DNA of 64,000 nt from Pirellulimonas nuda (lineage in GTDB: Bacteria > Planctomycetota > Planctomycetia > Pirellulales > Lacipirellulaceae). The DNA is taken from contig NZ_CP036291.1 of NCBI RefSeq assembly GCF_007750855.1, positions 6,546,905-6,610,904 of the forward strand, written 5' to 3'. The position numbers were made by a program, and so were the translations under genes. Every line of letters starts with the position of its first letter. The stretch's first letter is position 1. Below are positions 9,701 to 17,325 of this stretch, piece after piece. Below the pieces are notes generated by a model. That model saw only the letters and a list, made by a program, of their open reading frames with translations, did not search any database and was not told the DNA's origin.

Positions 9701-9806
9701 GCGCGACCAGATGTTGGCGGAGTTCTATCGGCTCGAGGAGACGATCGCCAAGCTGCAGACGAACCAGTCAACACTGAACGGACTTCAGATCATCCCGCCG
9801 CTGTAG
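6711..9806 (+). CDS. fliD: Flagellar filament cap FliD (HAP2), extra long
   Basis: FliD forms the cap at the filament tip under which flagellin folds. I set the start at the ATG at 6711 ('MSQIQSSVGLITGIPIEDTVN'); an upstream ATG at 6627 would add an arginine-rich stretch with no family match. The N-terminal FliD domain has the typical 'GIPIEDTVNQLLSIAGRQ' block, and the C-terminal domain (about residues 820-1031) ends in the coiled part 'EETIAKLQTNQSTLNGL'. At 1031 residues it is roughly twice the usual size. Between the conserved ends are about five copies of a module with the landmarks 'LNGGxGV', 'DVI/DIVNxIN', 'DxSGGSG' and 'ELGI', resembling flagellin/hook IN motifs. The enlarged cap probably matches the enlarged flagellin. 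Confidence 0.93.
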   Translation: MSQIQSSVGLITGIPIEDTVNQLLSIAGRQRNLLQSRTDQLQSEQVAVDRLASLTLSFQFAINKFKNNTTFASSKASSSNKDALAVTVQAGKTPAPGSYQIKPVQTAAAQQLLSGRFDEQTSSLGDGVLKVRFGGQVDQGVKLDQLNSGAGVPGGSIKITDRSGATAVIDLKRAQTVDDVIEAINAATEISVTASTDGDSFSLTDLSGGSGSLSVQEVAGGKTAAGLGLAGLSVASNTAVGTDVLGLSTASRLKDLNDGNGVSLTGAGVDDLSIQLSDGADPVLIDLADATTLGQVVNAINAAAPGRLSAAVSADGARLELQDLSGGAGAFTVASAGGGTAAEDLGVAGDGAGATLSGRRLIGGLRGTLVSSLNGGRGVSLGAIEITDRAGAATTQIDLSGAETLSDIVNLINASGAQVTASINSARNGVQIVDASGGSGALVVADVGAGATAQELGIAVNDTVASINSGSLNRQVASRGTLLTSLNGGKGVPAANFRVTNSAGVSKVVDLKKTSDPATTLGDVIDRVNALGIDVEARINDSGDGIVLTDLAGGSGTLSVAESGGKAAAGLRLLGSSTAVDGSGRQVIDGTTNFEFDLSDLSQTTGDTSLSSLRNGAGIALGLFRVTASNGSSFVVNLSEAGNEAQTVGDVINKINSAADAAGVSVTAALNAGSNGITLSDSSPGGDPLKVEDLGSGASATQLGIAKSSTSLSGAGVRTVDSGALFTAADAKQGALGALASKINKLDAGFSASVLFDGVGYRLSVQSAKTGAGPGLLLDSGEEALGFEQVTKGRDALIEFGGGGVLIASKTNSFTGVVDGLSLTVNATSDAPARVDVSRNNDPISAAVKDFVDSFNALRTNLDSVTDFDSESNTTGILFGKGEPLRVESELGRLLSGRFATGGRFETLQSIGVSLKADGSLELDSAKLESALTESAADVESLLRDPTSGVAVKFTASIDRLAGDDNSLLLTRSRSLTVRIDSGTDRVAEWDERLTRQRDQMLAEFYRLEETIAKLQTNQSTLNGLQIIPPL

Positions 9807-9855
9807 ACGCCAAACCGGTCCTTACGTCGTTAACCAGCCAATCCCAACGGAAGCC

Positions 9856-10299
9856 ATGAAGCCTGACTACCTAGAGTCGAAGGTCAACACCGCCTCGCCC
9901 GCGCAGCTCCACTTGATGCTGATCGAGGGCGCCGTTCGCTTCGCCCGCCAAGCAGAGCAGGCGATGTTGCGCGACGAAGAGGTCCGGGCCAACTCGTCCC
10001 TGACCAAGGTGATTGACATCGTGGCCGAGATGCTGGCCGGCGTGCGGCACGCCGACACCGAGATCAACCGCCGGCTGGAGGAGCTGTACCAGTTTGTCTT
10101 CGCCACGGCCGTGAGCGCTTACGTGAACTTCGACTCGAACAAGCTGGCCGACGTGCTGCGGGTGCTGGAGTTCGAACGGGAGACGTGGCGGCTGGCCTGC
10201 GAGCGAACCCAGGCCGCCGACGGGCCCAAAGGGGCCCCGATCCCGGCCGCCCACCTGCCGCGTGTCGACGCCCCGACCGGCGTATCGTTCCAGGTGTAA
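9856..10299 (+). CDS. fliS: Flagellin export chaperone FliS
   Basis: FliS is a cytoplasmic helical chaperone that holds the C-terminus of flagellin until export. The 147 residues show the family start 'YLESKVNTASPAQLHLMLIEGAVRFARQA' with the characteristic (T/A)(A/S)PxQLxxMLxxGAxxF pattern, and a helical body with INRRLEELYQFV near residues 73-84. It lies 49 bases after fliD in the order fliD-fliS common to many bacteria. The last 20 residues or so are Pro/Ala-rich and not family-like. Confidence 0.92.
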   Translation: MKPDYLESKVNTASPAQLHLMLIEGAVRFARQAEQAMLRDEEVRANSSLTKVIDIVAEMLAGVRHADTEINRRLEELYQFVFATAVSAYVNFDSNKLADVLRVLEFERETWRLACERTQAADGPKGAPIPAAHLPRVDAPTGVSFQV

Positions 10300-10509
10300 T
10301 CGCCCGGCGGCGCCAGAAGCGGCGGCGCCCCGCGGGCTCCTTGCGCACCCGAAGGCCGCCCGGAGCCGAAGCGGCTGGCTCCGGCTGCACCGAGGGTTTG
10401 GCCGGCGGCGACGAGCCGGTAACATACGGGGCCCTGCAGGGGTGAACTCCGGTCAAGAACCGCGGTTCACCCCCTTAGACACGCCGCCCCGCCAGCCCCG
10501 GCCGCCATT

Positions 10510-11361
10510 ATGCTGATCCGAGTAGGTCACAGCCCCGACCCCGACGACGCGTTCATGTTCTACGCCCTGGCGAAGGACAAGCTTCCCACGGGGGACTACC
10601 AGTTCACCCACGAGCTGGTCGACATCGAGACGCTCAACCAGAGGGCGTTTTCCGGCGAGCTGGAACTGACCGCCGTCAGCATCCACGCCTACGCCTTCTT
10701 GCAGGACAAGTACCTGCTGTGCAACTGCGGCGCGAGCATGGGAGACGGCTACGGGCCGATGGTGGTGGCGCGCCAGCCGCTGACGGTCTCGCAGCTCCGC
10801 GGCAAACGGATCGCCGTGCCGGGCAAGCTAACCAGCGCGTTCCTGTCGCTGCGGCTCTGCCTGGGCGAAGACTTCGACTACGTGCTCGTGCCGTTTGACG
10901 AGATCATCAATGCGACGGTGGCAGGAGAGTACAACGGGGAGAAGATCGACGCGGGGCTCATCATCCACGAGGGCCAGCTCACCTACGGTGAGCAGGACCT
11001 GAAGCTGGTGGTAGACCTGGGCGTCTGGTGGGGCGAAGAGACCGACGGGCTGCCGCTGCCGCTGGGCGCCAACGCGATCCGCAAAGACCTGGGCCCGAAG
11101 GTGATCGCCGATGTCGAGAGCCTCCTCAGCCAAAGCATCAACTTCGGCCTCGACCATCGCAAACCCGCTCTGGACTATGCCCTCCAGTACGGACGCGACC
11201 TCGACGACGCCAAGGCAGACAAGTTCGTCGGCATGTACGTGAACGACTGGACCCGCGATTTTGGCGAACGCGGCCGCGAGTCGGTCCGGCTCTTCCTGGA
11301 ACGCGGGCACGCCGCGGGAGTGCTGCCGGAGCTAGTAAAGCCCGAGTTCGTGCAGAAGTAA
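10510..11361 (+). CDS. mqnD: 1,4-dihydroxy-6-naphthoate synthase (futalosine route)
   Basis: MqnD converts cyclic de-hypoxanthine futalosine to 1,4-dihydroxy-6-naphthoate in the alternative menaquinone pathway. The 283 residues begin with the family signature 'RVGHSPDPDDAFMFYAL', followed by VDIETLNQRA, 'AVSIHAYAFLQDKYLLCNCGAS', GKRIAVPGKLTSAF and IIHEGQLTY. The catalytic His is expected in that last segment. GLPLPLGANAIRKDLG is also typical. The presence of mqnD indicates menaquinone made by the futalosine route; no other mqn gene lies in the window. It converges on the following minus-strand oxidoreductase with an 8-base gap. Confidence 0.93.
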   Translation: MLIRVGHSPDPDDAFMFYALAKDKLPTGDYQFTHELVDIETLNQRAFSGELELTAVSIHAYAFLQDKYLLCNCGASMGDGYGPMVVARQPLTVSQLRGKRIAVPGKLTSAFLSLRLCLGEDFDYVLVPFDEIINATVAGEYNGEKIDAGLIIHEGQLTYGEQDLKLVVDLGVWWGEETDGLPLPLGANAIRKDLGPKVIADVESLLSQSINFGLDHRKPALDYALQYGRDLDDAKADKFVGMYVNDWTRDFGERGRESVRLFLERGHAAGVLPELVKPEFVQK

Positions 11362-11369
11362 GGGGCCGG

Positions 11370-12365
11370 TCACCCCGCCCCGGCTTCGGCCGCCATCGTG
11401 ATCGCCAGCCTCGGCGCGCGCAACACCCCGTGTGAGCCCAAACCGTTGAGCCAACCGATCCGCGGGTTGTCTTGCGACCACCCCGAGCTGGGGAGGCGGT
11501 GGGCCAGCAGCGGGCGGACCCCCGAGTCGTGGGCGACAACTTCCGCCGGCGCCTCGATCAACGCCGAGAGACGCTCCAGCAGCCAAGCGCGCCCCTTGGG
11601 GGTGGGGCCAGCGCTCAGGCCCAAGCAGTCGTAGGTGGCGCCTACCCGGAACAATCCCTCGCCCAACGGCGCCAGCCAAACGCCGCCGCGCACCACCCGC
11701 GTCTCGACCACCCCTGGCAACCGCACGGTGAGCAACTCACCTCGGGCCAACGCCCACGGGAGCCCCGCGGTCTGCGGCCAGTCGACGGCCGCGGCGCCCA
11801 CACTCATCACCAGCCGTTTGGCGCGGAGCTGGCGGCCGACGAGCTCGACCGCGTCCTCGCTAGCGTGGATCGACTGCGGATCGATCTTCGCACTCATCAG
11901 AGCCCCTTCGTCGCGCCAAGTGGCGTGTGTCGCGTCGAGAAAGGCCGCGACATTTAGTCGCCCCGCGTTCGGCGCCTGGGCCGCCCCGTGCGGCGTCCGG
12001 TAGCAGGACGGCAAGTGCGGCGCAGGAGCGGTTTGCGGGCGCCGAGAACGCCACTTCTCGGCCTGCTCGACGCTGGCGAAAGCATAAACGGCAGGCCCAA
12101 TCGACAGCAGCCCAGCGCCGGTATCCGCTTCAATCCGACGGTAGAAGGCTTGGGCAACCTCCCAGTCGGCGTCGAACCGCTCGACCATTACCAGCCTTTG
12201 ACCGGAATATGGAGCGACCAGCCCGGCCGCAACGCGAGAAGCCGAGCCCGGCGACGGCCGATCGACGATCAACGACCGCTGGCCACTCAGCCGCATCGCC
12301 CAGGCAAGGCAGCACCCGGCCACCCCCCCGCCCACAATGACGCAGTCCCAATCGCTCGTACGCAT
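11370..12365 (-). CDS. FAD-dependent oxidoreductase, D-amino-acid/glycine oxidase type
   Basis: The start at 12365 places the FAD-binding motif 'DCVIVGGGVAGCCLAWAM' at residues 7-24, with the GGGVAG dinucleotide loop at 12-17, followed by a DRP acidic/turn after beta-2. A middle region includes LVMSVGAAAVDWPQ and a C-terminal 'PRIGWLNGLGSHGVLRAP' block, which is the family's second FAD contact (G-L-G-x-x-G). The 331-residue length suits the DAO/ThiO fold. The true substrate cannot be read from sequence. An upstream in-frame extension to 12644 is arginine/serine-rich and overlaps the next promoter, so I rejected it. Confidence 0.8.
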   Translation of the reverse strand: MRTSDWDCVIVGGGVAGCCLAWAMRLSGQRSLIVDRPSPGSASRVAAGLVAPYSGQRLVMVERFDADWEVAQAFYRRIEADTGAGLLSIGPAVYAFASVEQAEKWRSRRPQTAPAPHLPSCYRTPHGAAQAPNAGRLNVAAFLDATHATWRDEGALMSAKIDPQSIHASEDAVELVGRQLRAKRLVMSVGAAAVDWPQTAGLPWALARGELLTVRLPGVVETRVVRGGVWLAPLGEGLFRVGATYDCLGLSAGPTPKGRAWLLERLSALIEAPAEVVAHDSGVRPLLAHRLPSSGWSQDNPRIGWLNGLGSHGVLRAPRLAITMAAEAGAG

Positions 12366-12439
12366 CGAGGGGATGCTACTCCAAGGGGAGGCTGGCCGAA
12401 ATGCGTCTCCGGGCGGAAACGCGGATGGCGCGTTCCGGC

Positions 12440-12445
12440 TATAAT
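12440..12445 (+). promoter_or_regulatory. Possible -10 box before ECF sigma gene
   Basis: A perfect TATAAT lies 27 bases before the ATG of the sigma factor gene, in otherwise GC-rich DNA and inside the divergent gap with the FAD oxidoreductase. I see no good -35 at the standard spacing, so this is only suggestive. Confidence 0.35.
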
Positions 12446-12471
12446 CGGGACGACCCGTAGCGAGACGCCCA

Positions 12472-13116
12472 ATGCCGCCGATGTGGCCGGAATCCTCTGA
12501 CACCCAAAAGCTCCTCGCCGAGATCCGCGAGGGAGACGGGGCGGCCGTCAACCGGTTGCTCGACCGCCATCGCGCAGCCGTAAAGCGGATGGTCGACCTG
12601 CGGATCGACCCGGTGCTCCAGCGGCGGGTCGACGCCAGCGACATCGTCCAAGAGGTGCTGATCGAGGCGAACCGCCGGCTCGGCGACTACCTGGCCAACC
12701 CTGTGATGCCTTTCCACTTGTGGCTCAGGCAGATCGGCATGGACCGGCTGATCGACGCCCATCGCCGACACCGCGTCGCGGCGCGACGCAGCATGGACCG
12801 CGAAAGACCCCTGGTTGCCGCCGTAAAGACAGAGCAGTCGACGCTCGATTTGGCGGGACAGCTAAGCGACAAGCAACTCACCCCCGCTGCCGCCGCGACC
12901 TGGCGAGAGCTGCAACGGCGGTTCGAGCAGGCGTGCGAGCAACTCGATCCCCAGGACCAAGAGATCGTTCTGATGCGGCACTTCGAGCAACTGAGCAACT
13001 CCGAAGCAGCCGACGCGTTGGGCCTCTCGGCACAAGCCGCTAGCATGCGTCACCTGCGGGCGATGCGCCGGCTGCGATCGTACCTTCACGACGTCGATCC
13101 GGCCCAGCAGAATTGA
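12472..13116 (+). CDS. ECF-type RNA polymerase sigma factor
   Basis: This 214-residue protein has sigma region 2 (about residues 25-95: VDASDIVQEVLIEANRRL, then FHLWLRQIGMDRLIDAHRRH) and region 4 (about 140-205: 'LDPQDQEIVLMRHFEQLSNSE', an HTH around AADALGLSAQAASMRHLRAMRRLR). There is no region 3, as in ECF factors. The gene is followed after 28 bases by a membrane Ser/Thr kinase on the same strand. ECF/STK gene pairs are known to be abundant in planctomycetes, where phosphorylation is thought to take the place of an anti-sigma factor. Its regulon cannot be read here. The start could also be the second Met, three codons later. Confidence 0.88.
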   Translation: MPPMWPESSDTQKLLAEIREGDGAAVNRLLDRHRAAVKRMVDLRIDPVLQRRVDASDIVQEVLIEANRRLGDYLANPVMPFHLWLRQIGMDRLIDAHRRHRVAARRSMDRERPLVAAVKTEQSTLDLAGQLSDKQLTPAAAATWRELQRRFEQACEQLDPQDQEIVLMRHFEQLSNSEAADALGLSAQAASMRHLRAMRRLRSYLHDVDPAQQN

Positions 13117-13144
13117 GACCCACAAGCTAGTTGACCATCTCTCT

Positions 13145-14851
13145 ATGACAGCCGAACCGATTCCAGAAGACGAACGGCTGGCCTTGGTGCTAGAGGAGCT
13201 TACCGACGCGGCGCAGCGGGGAGACGACTTGGCCCCCCAGCGCATTGCGGACGCGCAACCCTCCCTCGCGCCAGCGGTTTGGGAGCTGTGGGGGGCGTTG
13301 ATGATAACCGGCGCCGCTGCCAACGGGGCGACGGTTCGTTGGCAGCGAGACTCCGTGCAAACGGCGCAGGCGCCTGCCGAGTTCGAACTTCCGCATCAGA
13401 TGGGAGACTACGAGCTGCTGGAGGAAGTGGGCCGCGGCGGGATGGGGATCGTCTACCGCGCCCGCCAATCGAGCCTGCGGCGGGAAGTCGCCGTCAAAGT
13501 GATCCTGCGGGGCGCCGTGGCCTCGCCGCAGGACCGCAGCCGCTTCCGCAGCGAGGCCGAAGCGGCTGCCAGGCTGGATCACCCCGGCGTCGTCTCGATC
13601 TACGAGGTAGGCGAGCACGACGGGCAGCTCTACTTCAGCATGCCGATGGTGCGCGGCCAAACTCTGGCGGCTAGGCTACAGTTGGGGCCGCTGGCCGAGG
13701 CCGAAGCAGCGCGGATTGTCGCGGCGGTCGCCCGCGCGATCCAGTACGCCCACGAGCGAGGCATCGTCCACCGCGACCTGAAGCCGGCCAACATCCTGCT
13801 CGACGCCGCGGGGGAGCCGCACGTGAGCGACTTTGGCCTCGCCAAGCGGCTCGAGCCGAGTTCCTCCGCCACCCTCACCCAGGCCGGCGCCATCATGGGG
13901 ACCCCGTCCTTCATGGCGCCCGAACAAGCCAGCGGCGGCAGGGGCGACATCGGCCCCTGGACGGACGTCTACAGCCTAGGCGCCCTGCTGTACGCCGCGG
14001 TCACCGGCCGCCCGCCGCACCAGGGTCCCTCGCCGGTCGACACGCTGATCTCACTGCTTGAACAGGAGCCCCCCGCGCCCCGGCTGCTCAACGGACGCGT
14101 GACCCGCGATCTCGAGATGGTGATCCTCCGGTGCCTGCAGAAGCCCGCCGACCTGCGGTACGCCTCTGCCGCTGAGGTTGCGGACGATCTCGACGCCTTG
14201 CTTTGCGGAGAACCCGTTTCGGCGCGGAGTGGGCGGTTTTCTCAAGTCGTCTCACGGGTCTTCCGCGAGACCAGCCACGCGGCCCTGCTGGAGAATTGGG
14301 GCCTGCTATGGATGTGGCACTCCTTGGTGCTGCTGGTGATCTGCCTCGCTACCAACGCGATGCACGCTCTCCGCCACAGCGTGCCGGCGATGGCCCAGCC
14401 GTGGCCCTACCTGCTTCTCTGGGGAGGTGGGCTGTCAATCTGGGCCCCCATCTTCTGGAAACTTCGCCACCGATCGGGGCCAGTCACCGCCATTGAGCGG
14501 CAGATCGCGCACCTTTGGGGCAGCAGCGTCGTGGGCGTGGTGCTGCTATTCGTGATCGAGGGGCTGCTGGGGCTTGAGGTGCTAACCCTCTCCCCCGTCC
14601 TCGCTGTGATCAGCGGGATGGTGTTCGCCGTAAAGGCCGGAATGCTGGCCGGATCGTTCTACGTACAGTCCGCCGCGCTCTTCGCAACGGCGCTGGTGAT
14701 GGCCAAGATGCAACGCGAAGGGCTCGACCTAAGCGTCACGCTCTTCGGAGTCGTCGCCGCAGCGGCATTCTTCGTGCCGGGGCTCAAGTACTACCTGCAG
14801 CGCCGCCGGCTGGGCCGCCGATCCCGAGGCGGGGGAGAAGCCAACCCTTGA
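13145..14851 (+). CDS. Membrane Ser/Thr protein kinase (PknB-type) partner of ECF sigma
   Basis: The kinase domain spans about residues 88-355: glycine loop GRGGMG (96-101), catalytic Lys118 in VAVKV, HRDLKPAN (209-216, Asp211), DFG (229-231) and APE (258-260), so it is predicted to be active. The first 85 residues form an acidic helical lead. The C-terminal third carries about five or six hydrophobic segments (about 380-550) and a basic tail RRRLGRRSR, so the kinase is tethered to the membrane with the catalytic domain in the cytoplasm. It lacks the PASTA repeats of cell-wall kinases. It follows the ECF sigma gene by 28 bases, which supports joint signalling. Confidence 0.92.
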   Translation: MTAEPIPEDERLALVLEELTDAAQRGDDLAPQRIADAQPSLAPAVWELWGALMITGAAANGATVRWQRDSVQTAQAPAEFELPHQMGDYELLEEVGRGGMGIVYRARQSSLRREVAVKVILRGAVASPQDRSRFRSEAEAAARLDHPGVVSIYEVGEHDGQLYFSMPMVRGQTLAARLQLGPLAEAEAARIVAAVARAIQYAHERGIVHRDLKPANILLDAAGEPHVSDFGLAKRLEPSSSATLTQAGAIMGTPSFMAPEQASGGRGDIGPWTDVYSLGALLYAAVTGRPPHQGPSPVDTLISLLEQEPPAPRLLNGRVTRDLEMVILRCLQKPADLRYASAAEVADDLDALLCGEPVSARSGRFSQVVSRVFRETSHAALLENWGLLWMWHSLVLLVICLATNAMHALRHSVPAMAQPWPYLLLWGGGLSIWAPIFWKLRHRSGPVTAIERQIAHLWGSSVVGVVLLFVIEGLLGLEVLTLSPVLAVISGMVFAVKAGMLAGSFYVQSAALFATALVMAKMQREGLDLSVTLFGVVAAAAFFVPGLKYYLQRRRLGRRSRGGGEANP

Positions 14852-14856
14852 TGTAC

Positions 14857-15474
14857 CTACCGGCGCTGCGGCTGCGGGTAGTAGTGCGACATGTTCCCGA
14901 AGACCGTTGAGTGTCCGGTCGGAAGCTGCTGCTCAGAGCCCTGCGGATTGAAAGCCGGCTTGGCCGCGATCTCCTGGACCCGGCGATTGAGCGCTTGCCC
15001 CTGCGCCTGGATCTGACGGTTGAAGTCCATCTGATTCTGCTGCGGCCTGACCAACGATTGATAGGGCACGAAGTTCGGGTCGCTGGTTAGAGAATCGCTA
15101 AGGAACAGGTTCAGGTAGGGCGAGACAGTATTGTCGACGCTTGAGTTGGCGAAGGGCTTCGAGGAAGTGCCAATCCTGGTCGGATTGAAGGTCGACGTTG
15201 GCCGAGAAGTACTCTGAGCTCGCGATTGTTGTTGGTTGAGCGCGACGCTGGTCGATAGGCCGGTGCTGAGCACTCCGCCGACTCCGTCGCCGAGATCGTT
15301 GCCACGATAGATCGACCCCACGTCATTCCGGATCACGCCGTCTATCGACGTCGGATCTAAGGCGCCAGAGTTGCCCCGGATCGATTGCAACGCTGTTGAA
15401 GCGGCTTGGCCCCAGCAAATCGTGGGAGCGGAAATGCAACCAACTGCGACCAACGACAGCAATGCCCGGTTCAT
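14857..15474 (-). CDS. Secreted protein of unknown function
   Basis: The 205-residue product starts with a clear signal peptide (about residues 1-22, 'MNRALLSLVAVGCISAPTICWG', cleavage after GQA likely). The mature part is rich in Ser, Gln, Asn and Thr, with segments LNQQQSRAQS, SSVDNTVSPYLNLFLSDSLTSD and VRPQQNQMDFNRQIQAQG; the last is likely helical. No domain is recognised. The SPYLNLF-type motif is reminiscent of small planctomycete exported proteins, but I cannot assign it. It converges on the kinase gene with a 5-base gap. A 7-bp inverted repeat (15537-15557) lies in its upstream region. Confidence 0.7.
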   Translation of the reverse strand: MNRALLSLVAVGCISAPTICWGQAASTALQSIRGNSGALDPTSIDGVIRNDVGSIYRGNDLGDGVGGVLSTGLSTSVALNQQQSRAQSTSRPTSTFNPTRIGTSSKPFANSSVDNTVSPYLNLFLSDSLTSDPNFVPYQSLVRPQQNQMDFNRQIQAQGQALNRRVQEIAAKPAFNPQGSEQQLPTGHSTVFGNMSHYYPQPQRR

Positions 15475-15890
15475 ACCCAGTCTCCGTAAACGTTAACGAC
15501 GAATAGAAAGCTAGAACTCACACGGACTCGCTTTCCGATGGCGTAGCTCACGCCATCTATATGATACCTGGGAGCGACAGCAAGGCAAACAATCTCAATG
15601 GGAACGGCCCCGGAGAAACGCTTCGAATCCGCCACAACCCAGGCCGCCTTTGACGGTTGGAGGGACTGCCCGGAGTGCCGCCGCTGCCGGGTTAGGCGGG
15701 GGGACTTCGGACGCCTGGGCTAGACAGCGTGTCGCGGCCCATAACCTTCGTCATGGCGAGAATGCTTCGGTCGCTCTCGCGAAGAAGCGACCCGCGGGCG
15801 CCAGTTCGAGCATCCACTCGATCAACCTGGGCCCTTGCGCCGTTTTTCTTGGCGCCCCCCCTTTCTCTGTGACATACTGAAAAACCGCGG
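15475..15890. other. Gene-free divergent region with a small palindrome
   Basis: This stretch lies between a minus-strand secreted-protein gene and a plus-strand glycosyltransferase gene. It contains GATGGCG (15537-15543) and CGCCATC (15551-15557), a 7-bp inverted repeat with a 7-base loop about 65 bases from the secreted-protein start, a plausible operator. No coding ORF is credible here. Confidence 0.4.
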
Positions 15891-17165
15891 GTGATTTCGA
15901 AGCTCTACGAAGTGACGCGACCCCTGACAACTTTCATTGCTAGCTCAGACCCCTCGCGGCCCACGGTCGTCCTAGTGCTTAACGCGCTTCCCCCTTATCA
16001 AGCCCATTTCCAGAAGCGACTAGCGGAAGACCTGCCGGAGGTCCGCCTCGTCGTTGTCATTACTCACCGCGACCGAGAACGCGATTGGCAGGCCGAAGCA
16101 GCGCAGGGGGTTGAGTACATCGATTTGAGCGACGGAGATCCAATCCCCGCACGTGCACGCGGACATTTCAGCGTGCGAGAATGGCGTCGCGGAAGCAAGC
16201 TCATCGCGGTCCTCCGACGCCTTGCGCCCGCCGCGGTCATCGTAGGCGGCTACTACGACATCGCCCGTATCCGCTTGTTGCGATGGTGCCCTCAGGCAGG
16301 GATTTCGACGTACATCTGGGCCGACTCTAACCTCCGTGGCGAACGCGGCAGGGCTCCACACTCCATCTGGCGGAAGCGAACGTTTATTCGAACGATTACG
16401 CGACCGCTCGCGGGTTGCTTTGCCTGTGGTTCGCTTGGGAGGGCCTTCTGGAAGTTTTATGGGGTTCCGCGAAGCAAAGTCTTTACTTGTCCCTACACCC
16501 CCGACTACGGCGAAATAGAACAGATCACGCCGGGCGAGGTAAGTGCGACCCGGGAGCGCTACGACCTCAGTGAGTCACGCCGCTGGCTGGTCTACTCCGG
16601 ACGCCTCGTAAGCGTCAAACGGGTCGACCTCTTGATCGACGCGTTCGCCAGCATCGCGGCAGAGCGACCCGATTGGTCACTCGCCGTCGCCGGCGATGGC
16701 GAGCTCCGCGACGAGCTGCAGGCTCGCGTGCCGCAGCACTTAGCCGAACGCGTGCGGTGGCTTGGCTTCGTCAACAAGCAGCACGAGGTCAGCAGCATCT
16801 ATCGGGCGGCCGACGTGCTGGTCCTCCCCAGTGACTACGAACCCTGGGCTCTGGTCGTCAACGAAGCGTTGGCCGCGGGGCTGGCCGTGGTGGCCACCAA
16901 CGTTGTCGGCGCAGCGCAGGAGCTCGTGCGTGACGGCGTAAACGGCAGGAAGACCCCGCCGGGAGACGCCGCCGCACTAGCCGATGCGTTACGCGATGTC
17001 ACCGACGCCGCGAACATCGACCGCTACAAAGCCGCGTCAGCCGCCGTGCTGGCCGACTGGCGGAGAGACTTCGACCCCGTCGATGGGGTGCGGCGAGCGT
17101 TGCGAGCAGCCGGCGTCTTGCCGGAAGTGCAGACGGGCGCAGGACCGGACTCAGCGTTGCAATAG
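15891..17165 (+). CDS. Glycosyltransferase family 4 (GT-B fold)
   Basis: This is a 424-residue GT-B glycosyltransferase that probably transfers a nucleotide-activated sugar to a surface glycan or lipid. The C-terminal half has the group-1 pattern: SRRWLVYSGRLVSVKRVDLLIDAF (about residues 230-252), 'LAVAGDGELRDELQ', VRWLGFVNKQHEVSSIYRAADVLVLPSDYEPWALVVNEALAAGL, with the E-x7-E of the nucleotide-sugar site near residues 314-322, and RDGVNG. The N-terminal domain (from TVVLVLNALPPYQAHF) is less conserved, as expected for acceptor binding. The start is a GTG; no better ATG precedes the conserved beta strand. No other glycan genes adjoin it. Confidence 0.85.
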   Translation: MISKLYEVTRPLTTFIASSDPSRPTVVLVLNALPPYQAHFQKRLAEDLPEVRLVVVITHRDRERDWQAEAAQGVEYIDLSDGDPIPARARGHFSVREWRRGSKLIAVLRRLAPAAVIVGGYYDIARIRLLRWCPQAGISTYIWADSNLRGERGRAPHSIWRKRTFIRTITRPLAGCFACGSLGRAFWKFYGVPRSKVFTCPYTPDYGEIEQITPGEVSATRERYDLSESRRWLVYSGRLVSVKRVDLLIDAFASIAAERPDWSLAVAGDGELRDELQARVPQHLAERVRWLGFVNKQHEVSSIYRAADVLVLPSDYEPWALVVNEALAAGLAVVATNVVGAAQELVRDGVNGRKTPPGDAAALADALRDVTDAANIDRYKAASAAVLADWRRDFDPVDGVRRALRAAGVLPEVQTGAGPDSALQ

Positions 17166-17325
17166 CCCGTTGTTCTCGAGAGGGTCCCCCTGCACGCGCC
17201 GCGCTAGGCCAGGCCAGAGGGCCGGTGATTTGGCCGCCGCGGGCTGCCCTGCGTTGTTGCCGCGAATTATGATAGCGCCTTGGCCTATTCCACGCGCCTC
17301 GCTTCTCTCACCATCGTGATGCCCA

